Shown here: in pieces, positions 33,429-38,972 of the stretch
Numbering within the stretch: the stretch's first letter is position 1
How the letters are laid out: each line of letters opens with the position of its first letter
From: Calothrix sp. MO_167.B12
GTDB lineage: Bacteria > Cyanobacteriota > Cyanobacteriia > Cyanobacteriales > Nostocaceae
Assembly (NCBI GenBank): GCA_030066045.1
Contig: JASJCJ010000041.1
Span: 1 to 38,972 of the forward strand
Length of the DNA stretch: 38,972 bases
Direction of reading: 5' to 3'
The notes under the pieces: generated by a model
What the model saw: the letters and a program-made list of their open reading frames with translations, nothing else
What the model was told of the DNA's origin: nothing
Database searches by the model: none
Position numbers and translations under genes: made by a program

Positions 33429-33468
33429 AGAGGATAGAGTTACTGGCTTTATCCTCTTAACTATTTTT
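33429..33468 (+). terminator. terminator of tRNA-Glu
   Basis: AGAGGATA (33429-33436) pairs with TATCCTCT (33450-33457), followed by TAACTATTTTTTT. It probably also faces the end of the convergent SRPBCC gene. Confidence 0.7.
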
Positions 33469-34059
33469 TTATTCCATACTTGCTAACTGTTCCACCCGTT
33501 GTTGAACAGCTAGAAGGTTCATCTGTAAATCTTGGCTCAGGCGACGCTCAATGATGGAAACGGGCATCATGACTTTGGGCCAAATTTTGACTGTATAACA
33601 TAGAGTGGTTCCGTTTTGTTCTCCTAGAAAACAAGGCTCTAGATTCCAGCTACCAGAAAAATCTTTGAAATCTCCCTCTACCATCTGAAAGTTAATGGTG
33701 TTAGGGAAATTCTCTTCTAAATCTAAAACTACTCGCGCGGAAAAGTTGAAGCGTAGGAGACGTTGAGAGCCGATTTGTTCTAAGCGAATACCGCCAGTGG
33801 GGCTATCGAGGCGACGGCTTTGGGAAAGGTTGGGGATAAAATCAGCCAAAGCTTCATAATTGGTTAGTACTTGCCAAACTTTTTCTACCGAATGGGGGAT
33901 TTGAATTTGAGCAGTTATTTGCCGTTTGCGATCAGCAATTTTATCAATTTGGACTACCACAGCTTGTAAAGCCGGTGATTCTGCCAAATCTGATGCTGAA
34001 CTCAATTCTTCACCAAGCTCGCTAGGTTCTATTTCCTGGGTTGAGTTATGTTGTTCCAT
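33469..34059 (-). CDS. SRPBCC (START-like / COQ10-type) protein
   Basis: A 196-residue protein of the polyketide-cyclase/START superfamily, which binds hydrophobic ligands in a helix-grip fold. An acidic leader (1-45) precedes the domain beginning ITAQIQIPHSVEKVWQVLTN. The region YEALADFIPNLSQSRRLD is characteristic, and the C-terminal helix is PVSIIERRLSQDLQMNLLAV. Ligand unknown. The ATG at 34059 overlaps the upstream kinase stop by 14 nt, so it is translated in coupling with that kinase. A longer frame start at 34092 is less likely. Confidence 0.85.
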   Translation of the reverse strand: MEQHNSTQEIEPSELGEELSSASDLAESPALQAVVVQIDKIADRKRQITAQIQIPHSVEKVWQVLTNYEALADFIPNLSQSRRLDSPTGGIRLEQIGSQRLLRFNFSARVVLDLEENFPNTINFQMVEGDFKDFSGSWNLEPCFLGEQNGTTLCYTVKIWPKVMMPVSIIERRLSQDLQMNLLAVQQRVEQLASME

Positions 34060-36118
34060 CAATGTCCGAATATGGTTGGTTGTTATCAGCAAATTGGGGC
34101 AAGTTCAGGGTAAAGCAAATTTTACTCAGATTGGCATCTTCAGCAATGGGAATGCTTTCCACTGCAATCGCTCCATTTAAATGTTGCACTAAGGACTTGA
34201 CTAATGCCAGTCCTAAACCAGTACCTGGAGTCCATCTTCCTCTTCCGCGACGGAACCTATCAAAGATGTAAGTCGCTTCTTCTTCTGAGATGGTGGGTCC
34301 AGTATTAGTCACTTCGATCTTAACTCGATCAACTAACCGATCAACTTGGTGACTAACTTGGAAGTGGACAACACTATCCCTTTGTGAGTATTTACTTGCA
34401 TTAGTAAATAACTCTTGTAAAATACGCTGAAAACTTTCTACCTCTGTTTGTAGCTTTAATGGCTCTGGGGGCAAATCTAGAGAAATGCTCAATCCTTTCT
34501 CTGCCATTTTTGGCTCAAAATCAGCGACGAAATTCTCGATAGTTTGATTTAAGTCAACAGTTTCATATTGCAGGGGTTCTTGCTGATTATCTAGCCTCTG
34601 GAGAGTCAGTAAATCATTAATTAGATTAATTTCTTTAGTACATTCTTGTTCTAAGATATCCAAATATCGTACTTGACGATCTGGGGTAATTTCTGGATGA
34701 CGTAAGTTGCGAATTGCCATACGCATATTAGTCAAAGGATAGCGCAGGCGATCGCTCATATTGCTTAAAAACTCATCTTTGAGGTCGTTGAGTTCTTGTA
34801 GCTGCTTAACGTGTTGTTGCTTAATTTCGTATAACTTGGCTTGTACTTCCAAGCTCCGTTGGAGTTGAGCTGTGCGCTCATCGACTAAATTTTGTACTTG
34901 TCGCAGGGTTTGAGACTGAATAACCGTATTTACAAGTTGGGCACAAATCATCTCCAAAATATTTAGTTCTCTGTGCTGCCAATTACGATTATGAGTCTGC
35001 TGCAATACTAAAAAGCCTAAAATTTTTCCTTGGCTTTCCAAAGGCATTAACAGCACCGTGGGCAGTTTTTTTAAATTAAAAATTGGAGCTGCACTCAAAA
35101 TGTAACTTTCTTGTGCTCCTAAATCCTCATTGAGGATGATGGGTTTGATCGAAGCTGTAAATACTCTTTGACATAAAGCACACTCAGAGAGCCAGAAAGA
35201 TTCTTCTTCTTGTGGTCTCTGATGATTGTCCTTAACCCTGTGAGCCGACCATTCACCAACAAGATTAACTTTTGCTTGAGGAACCTGGTTTTTTTGTCGA
35301 GTTTTAAATAAGGGGTTTGTATATTTTAATAGCATCAACAAACCACGATCTGCCTGGAGAGTTTCTGCTGTAGATGCTATTGCCAGCTGCAGCATTCGAT
35401 TTAAGTCCAAGTTGCTGCGACTGAGTATGGTTAATTGTTTAAATAAATTCTGGTACTGGGAGCTAGCTTCTAAGTTCTGTTGTTGAAAGTCAATTTTTTG
35501 TGCTTGCTTTACTTGAGCAAAAGCGATCGCGCATACGGATTCTAGGGCTTTGAGCAGTTTTTTTTCTGACTCGCTCCAATCATAGGGTTTTGACTGAATA
35601 AGTACGATCGCACCATTATTCCCCTGACCAAAGCAAGTGGGGAGACCTAAAACTGTTTTGATTGGTAGTGGCAAATACTGACATCCCACCACTAAACTAT
35701 GTTCTATCGCCGAAATATCCTCAATGGTAAACGGCTCTGCTGCACATTGCATCACAGGCCAGTCTAATTCATCTATGGCTGAAAATTCATCGCTTTGCGT
35801 AATGCCTGAATATTCTTGAGAACACCAGTTAGCTGTAATTGCTTCGCCATCTTTCTCATCAGGAAAAGTTACCAAACAGCAGCAATCCACCTGAAAACTA
35901 GTTCCCACAATTTGGGCGATGTCTTGCAGCATTTTGATGCTCGCCGGATGATTGGCGATGATTTGATTAATCTGTGTTACCAATTTTTGGCTTGGTTCTT
36001 CCTGATGCTGCATCAGCTTGAGTGGATTTTGTGTCGGTTTATTTACTTCGTCTGCTGAACGTGAGGCAGATGGTAAACGCTTTTTTTTTGCTGGCACACT
36101 ATTGGATAATGACCCCAT
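34046..36118 (-). CDS. GAF-GAF histidine kinase-like protein lacking the H-box His
   Basis: A 690-residue soluble sensor protein. A polar leader (1-40) is followed by GAF 1 (about 60-200, with a CCC cluster in VDCCCLVTFPDEKDGE) and GAF 2 (about 235-405, with ECALCQRVF). A coiled coil (410-450), a HisKA-like dimerisation helix (450-510) and an HATPase domain (555-680) come next. In the H-box the expected MSHELRTPL reads MSDRLRYPL, so residue 456 is Asp. The ATPase boxes are good: LFTNASKYS, NTGPTI, FDRFRRG and GTGLGLALV. It cannot autophosphorylate on the usual His. AGGAG precedes the ATG at 36118. Confidence 0.88.
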   Translation of the reverse strand: MGSLSNSVPAKKKRLPSASRSADEVNKPTQNPLKLMQHQEEPSQKLVTQINQIIANHPASIKMLQDIAQIVGTSFQVDCCCLVTFPDEKDGEAITANWCSQEYSGITQSDEFSAIDELDWPVMQCAAEPFTIEDISAIEHSLVVGCQYLPLPIKTVLGLPTCFGQGNNGAIVLIQSKPYDWSESEKKLLKALESVCAIAFAQVKQAQKIDFQQQNLEASSQYQNLFKQLTILSRSNLDLNRMLQLAIASTAETLQADRGLLMLLKYTNPLFKTRQKNQVPQAKVNLVGEWSAHRVKDNHQRPQEEESFWLSECALCQRVFTASIKPIILNEDLGAQESYILSAAPIFNLKKLPTVLLMPLESQGKILGFLVLQQTHNRNWQHRELNILEMICAQLVNTVIQSQTLRQVQNLVDERTAQLQRSLEVQAKLYEIKQQHVKQLQELNDLKDEFLSNMSDRLRYPLTNMRMAIRNLRHPEITPDRQVRYLDILEQECTKEINLINDLLTLQRLDNQQEPLQYETVDLNQTIENFVADFEPKMAEKGLSISLDLPPEPLKLQTEVESFQRILQELFTNASKYSQRDSVVHFQVSHQVDRLVDRVKIEVTNTGPTISEEEATYIFDRFRRGRGRWTPGTGLGLALVKSLVQHLNGAIAVESIPIAEDANLSKICFTLNLPQFADNNQPYSDIDGTT

Positions 36119-36842
36119 ATTTCTTGCTCCTAGGCTCCTCTTAGCATATGTTTCTCCCTTTTGCTTGTGGCAGCACCCTTATCAATCTTTTCTTTCACCT
36201 GTTATAGCCTCTTTCTACTTCAAGTGACGAAATGGGTAGTCATTATCCGATTTCTACAAGAATAATAGAATACATAGAATATACTAAAATGCTTCGGTTG
36301 GTTAACCGGGACAATCTAAAAAATATATAAAGATAATTTACTGACCCTGAATTAGAATATACTTCCTACCATCAGACATAAACCGTAAATTCTCTAGACT
36401 TAAGACAAAAAAATCGTAATTATCATCCGCGTTACTACTGAAGCTACTGAAACAAAAAAATTCATATTTATTGGCATCCAGTTTAAACAATAAAGCAAGT
36501 ATTTTATAGTTATCGGGCTTCCTGAAGCAAAATTACCAAAATAGACTGGTAAAAAAGACTAATGAGAGGGATTAAAAGGGTACAGCCCCAAATTTGTTAA
36601 GTATTATGACTTCAATTTTTGGGAGTATGATATCACCTACTTATTTAGACTGATGCTTCTTTCCTGTCAAGGGCTGTCTAACCCCCTATAAATAGGAAAG
36701 AATAATGTCTGGGATTGCAATATTACTTTGAGGAAACACGGGGGAGAGGCTAAGAGGGAAAGGGATTGGATGTCTGGTGTTTGTTCCATTGATTACAAGA
36801 GGATTTAATTCTTTATTACTTATATTGGTTCGCAGTAATTAC
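36119..36842. other. gene-free AT-rich region
   Basis: I see no gene. A tract GGATTTAATTCTTTATTACT near 36801 is identical to part of the repeat cluster at about 30956. A palindromic GGTTAACC lies near 36299. Confidence 0.5.
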
Positions 36843-36843
36843 A

Positions 36844-36875
36844 GGAGGAATGCAGGTGAATAACTGCATTCCTCC
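36844..36875 (-). terminator. terminator of the RHH-like gene
   Basis: GGAGGAATGCAG and CTGCATTCCTCC form a perfect 12-bp stem with an eight-base loop, eleven bases beyond the stop codon of the minus-strand gene. Confidence 0.7.
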
Positions 36876-36885
36876 AAATACAGAG

Positions 36886-37221
36886 TTAACCGGCTAAACT
36901 TTCTGGGGTCAGAGGTACCATATCACCAGTTTTCGTCAGTCCTAAAAGCATTGGCTGTTCGGGTTGAATAAGTTGACCTGTAAGTACACATCGTTCTTCT
37001 TGTTGGGCTGTGGCGGCGATGCTAGCTCTAATATCGTCTTTGGAAAATCGTGGTTTCCACTCCCCTGACTTCTGCTGTACATAATTCCAGAGGATATCGC
37101 GGATTAGAGCTTGATATCCCTGGTTTCCCGATAGTTCTTTTAGCTTATCCTTAAGTTCCCTCTCCAAGCGAATACTGGTAACTTCCATGTCAGTGGTGGG
37201 GGTGCGAGTAATTGTATGCAT
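36886..37221 (-). CDS. ribbon-helix-helix-like conserved protein
   Basis: A 111-residue protein. Residues 12-50 (MEVTSIRLERELKDKLKELS, GYQALIRDILWNYVQQK) have the strand-helix-helix pattern of RHH DNA-binding proteins. The C-terminal half (RCVLTGQLIQPEQPMLLGL, then GDMVPLTPESLAG) is a beta-rich tail, probably a second small domain. TTAGGAG lies about ten bases upstream of the ATG at 37221. An internal ATG at residue 12 is a possible start. It has no toxin-like partner next to it and probably acts as a regulator. Confidence 0.7.
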   Translation of the reverse strand: MHTITRTPTTDMEVTSIRLERELKDKLKELSGNQGYQALIRDILWNYVQQKSGEWKPRFSKDDIRASIAATAQQEERCVLTGQLIQPEQPMLLGLTKTGDMVPLTPESLAG

Positions 37222-37291
37222 GATTTTTTCTCCTAAAAATATGGACAGGATAGTAATACAAGTGTAGTATGTTTAAAGAAATGTTCAACAG

Positions 37292-37549
37292 GTGAAATTT
37301 TCAGTGACATCCCTTTATCCCATATCCACTTCTGCGCGCGCTACCAACTACGAACAGTGTTGGGAATTAGCTATTGCGGGAGTGGAGTATTTATTTATGG
37401 GCATTCACAGCCACGATTATGGTGATATTCAAGGGGATAAGGGAAATTCTGAAAATCTCAATCTTATATTTAATTTGCTAAGTGCGCCATCAAGAGCAAA
37501 AAAGTCAAGAAGCGGGAGGTACAGACTTAGGAATCCTGTACCGATATAA
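37292..37549 (+). CDS. doubtful 85-residue ORF
   Basis: Opens with GTG at 37292. The middle (NYEQCWELAIAGVEYLFMGI, HSHDYGDIQGDKG) looks partly coding, but the flanks cross a GCGCGCGCTACC repeat motif and a Lys/Arg-rich low-complexity end. There is no Shine-Dalgarno. It may be a remnant of a gene or chance; I recognise no family. Confidence 0.2.
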   Translation: MKFSVTSLYPISTSARATNYEQCWELAIAGVEYLFMGIHSHDYGDIQGDKGNSENLNLIFNLLSAPSRAKKSRSGRYRLRNPVPI

Positions 37550-37575
37550 AAGGAAATTTTGAAGTTAATTTTCTA

Positions 37576-37611
37576 CCCCCGCTTCTACTAAGTTCAGAAG
37601 CGGGGGTTTTT
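37576..37611 (+). terminator. strong intrinsic terminator just before HNH gene
   Basis: CCCCCGCTTCT (37576-37586) pairs with AGAAGCGGGGG (37596-37606) and is followed by TTTTT. Seventeen bases after it comes the GTG of the HNH gene, so it isolates that gene from upstream transcription or acts as an attenuator in its leader. Confidence 0.8.
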
Positions 37612-37627
37612 GATGAGGAGTCAAACT

Positions 37628-38176
37628 GTGAATGGCAGAATACCAGTTTTAGAGCAATCCGTGGTGGTATTTTCTCAAAATTACTTGCCACTTTGTAAGG
37701 TGAATATTAAGCGAGCAGTTGTGTTGTTAATTACTAATAAAGCAGAACCACTTAATATTGGCACTCCAGATGAGTGGCAAGTTACCGTTACTTCTCCAAG
37801 TTTAGTAATATTTGTACCGCAACATATTCGTTTGAAAATTAATTCCAGCGAACGGGTGTGGAAAGTTCCTCCGGTTAATCGTCGGGAGGTGTTGCGACGA
37901 GATCGCCACAGTTGTCAATATTGCGGTAGTAAAAAACATCTCACCTTAGATCATGTACTTCCTCGTTCCAGAGGAGGACAACATACTTGGGATAACGTGG
38001 TTATAGCCTGTGAGCGGTGTAACTCCCGCAAAGGAAGCCGAACCCCTAAAGAAGCTGGTATGCAACTGGCTACCAAGCCCAAAGCCCCAATTCATCCAGC
38101 AATAGCATTTGCAGATCGGTTTTGGATGGATGTGCAAGCAAGGAGTGGAGTAACAGGAGAGCATGAAGAATGCTGA
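37628..38176 (+). CDS. HNH endonuclease
   Basis: A 182-residue protein with a C-terminal HNH domain: CQYC (C96, C99), LDHVLPRSRGG (H109), WDNVV and CERCNSRKGSRTP (C128, C131). The four cysteines form a structural zinc site and H109 is the general base. Residues 1-80 form a beta-rich domain (VVVFSQNYLPL, VVLLITNKAEPLN) common to a cyanobacterial chromosomal HNH family of unknown role. GTG 37628 has GAGGAG seven bases upstream and is preferred over codons at 37610-37613 that lie in the terminator tail. It overlaps the next gene by 7 nt. Confidence 0.85.
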   Translation: MNGRIPVLEQSVVVFSQNYLPLCKVNIKRAVVLLITNKAEPLNIGTPDEWQVTVTSPSLVIFVPQHIRLKINSSERVWKVPPVNRREVLRRDRHSCQYCGSKKHLTLDHVLPRSRGGQHTWDNVVIACERCNSRKGSRTPKEAGMQLATKPKAPIHPAIAFADRFWMDVQARSGVTGEHEEC

Positions 38177-38631
38177 AATTAACTTACACCGAAGATAGTT
38201 TTCACCTGGAATATTTAACTCAATCCCCAGAAGAATGGGTAGCACAGCGAGTGATTTTGGCAATGCGAAGTGGTCAATTTCTATGTGTTAAGCCTAATTA
38301 TGCTTCCTTTTTGCTACCTGCGGATTTACCAGGGTTAGAACAATTACGGCAACAAATCCGTATAGACGATGGCGGCATTATTGCTATTTGCCCTTGCGAT
38401 CGCGACTATGTAGAAGTTTCTCTATCTGGCTCCTGGCTGGCAGGTGATACGGAGGAAGCTACAGGTATATTTGTCACTAGTATTAGTGATGTATCTGATG
38501 GCGTGGGCGGAGCGACTCCTACTTTGCAGGAAACTGAAGCAATGGAGTATCCCTCGACTTCACGTACTGAGTTACTACTCTACAATCTGTGGTTAGCAGC
38601 GCAAAGCTGCGCCTCGGTGATGCGGGAGTGA
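38170..38631 (+). CDS. conserved cyanobacterial protein, unknown, HNH partner
   Basis: A 153-residue soluble protein starting MLKLTYTEDSFHLEYLTQSP. It contains EEWVAQRVILAMRSGQ, SFLLPADLPGLEQL and DYVEVSLSGSWL. A low-complexity stretch (about 105-130, SDVSDGVGGATPTLQETEAM) precedes the conserved end LLLYNLWLAAQSCASVM. That stretch may be an insertion relative to relatives. Its ATG overlaps the HNH stop by 7 nt, indicating translational coupling, so the two probably act together. No motif points to an activity. Confidence 0.7.
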   Translation: MLKLTYTEDSFHLEYLTQSPEEWVAQRVILAMRSGQFLCVKPNYASFLLPADLPGLEQLRQQIRIDDGGIIAICPCDRDYVEVSLSGSWLAGDTEEATGIFVTSISDVSDGVGGATPTLQETEAMEYPSTSRTELLLYNLWLAAQSCASVMRE

Positions 38632-38641
38632 GGGGAGGAGG

Positions 38642-38737
38642 GAAGGAGGGAAGGAGTGAAGGAGTGAAGGAGTGAAGGAGTGAAGGAGTGAAGGAGTGAA
38701 GGAGTGAAGGAGTGAAGGAGTGAAGGAGTGAAGGAGT
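38642..38737. repeat. tandem octamer repeat (GGAGTGAA)n
   Basis: About eleven tandem copies of GGAGTGAA directly follow the stop of the last gene, with variant GGAGGGAA units at the left edge. The same octamer on the other strand (CTCCTTCA) occurs at 30843-30878 and in the tail of the hydrolase gene near 14878-14940. Confidence 0.9.
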
Positions 38738-38972
38738 AGGGGCGGGGTTTCCCCGCCCGAAGGGAAGGGAGCATCCCAATTTTTCAAAAATATGCGGTAG
38801 TGGGAGCATCTTGCTCCCTTTAAATATAAAGCGGGCAAGATGCCCCGTTCGCGGAGCGTCTCTGAAAGAGTTAGTCGCTACAACGGGGGGAACCCCCCTA
38901 CGGGTTCGGTAGTTGTTCATGGGGGAAACCCCCAAGACCACACTACCTCACCGCAACGCGCTTCTCTGGGCA
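38738..38972. repeat. composite of interspersed repeats at window end
   Basis: The hairpin GGGGCGGGG-TTT-CCCCGCCC (38739-38758) comes first. A truncated relative of the interior of the 1-255 elements (GTAGTGGGAGCATCTTGCTC, GCGGGCAAGATGCCC; 38795-38853) follows. Then comes the GGGGG-AAA-CCCCC repeat shared with 23690-23757. No gene is seen. Confidence 0.65.

Noticed and set aside
38642-38737. CRISPR array or replication iterons
   Set aside because: Perfect octamers without spacers, matching the short tandem repeats seen elsewhere in the window; no replication gene nearby.
38519-38941. Minus-strand frames with HSFTPSLL repeats
   Set aside because: They are translations of the GGAGTGAA octamer array and flanking repeats; no start signal or non-repetitive protein part.

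Overview
The window comes from a filamentous, probably heterocyst-forming cyanobacterium of the Nostocales type. The evidence is a psaF-psaJ-psaL photosystem I cluster, a hetZ-patU differentiation pair, a Tic22 homologue, and about twenty GCGATCGC (HIP1) octamers. Tandem 7- and 8-bp repeats and small inverted-repeat elements between genes also fit this group. Most of the window is ordinary chromosomal backbone, with gene order resembling the hetZ-psaFJL neighbourhood of Anabaena/Nostoc.

Layout. 1-255: two adjacent miniature inverted-repeat elements. 337-7523: murI, a small membrane protein (-), a long non-coding gap, solanesyl diphosphate synthase (sds), a cyanobacterial unknown (-), then hetZ and patU overlapping by 8 nt. 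7754-16693: a TgpA-like transglutaminase-fold membrane protein that has lost two catalytic residues, a RemA/DUF370 regulator, gmk, psaL/psaJ/psaF on the minus strand (psaJ is only 44 codons), tsaD, an alpha/beta hydrolase and an ACT-like protein. 16694-17970 is gene-poor and holds two tiny overlapping ORFs. 17971-24412: a plastid-type GNAT acetyltransferase, tRNA-Pro(UGG), a Tic22-like protein, prmC, tsaC, a small degenerate histidine kinase, a second GNAT and a two-TM protein. 24509-26931: secF and secD.

26932-29443 looks like an accessory pocket between secD and pdhB. It holds a nonautonomous IS200/IS605-like remnant that keeps an omega-RNA-like right end but no tnpB, a PD-(D/E)XK-like protein, a ParD-like antitoxin without a visible toxin, and a coiled-coil/glycine-zipper membrane protein of unknown function. 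Backbone resumes with pdhB, a cation/proton antiporter with TrkA domains, tRNA-Glu(UUC) with a textbook promoter and terminator, an SRPBCC protein translationally coupled to a GAF-GAF histidine kinase that lacks its phospho-accepting His, a ribbon-helix-helix protein, and an HNH endonuclease overlapping a cyanobacterial unknown. The last 340 bases are repeats related to those at the start.

Functional links: tsaC and tsaD belong to the same tRNA t6A pathway; secD and secF form one membrane complex; psaF, psaJ and psaL are PSI subunits; hetZ and patU act in heterocyst patterning. The points most worth a second look are the glycine-zipper protein and its pocket, the His-less kinase whose H-box is overwritten by a HIP1 octamer, the catalytically dead transglutaminase fold, the orphan IS605/omega-RNA remnant, and the repeat-encoded N-terminal extension of TsaC.
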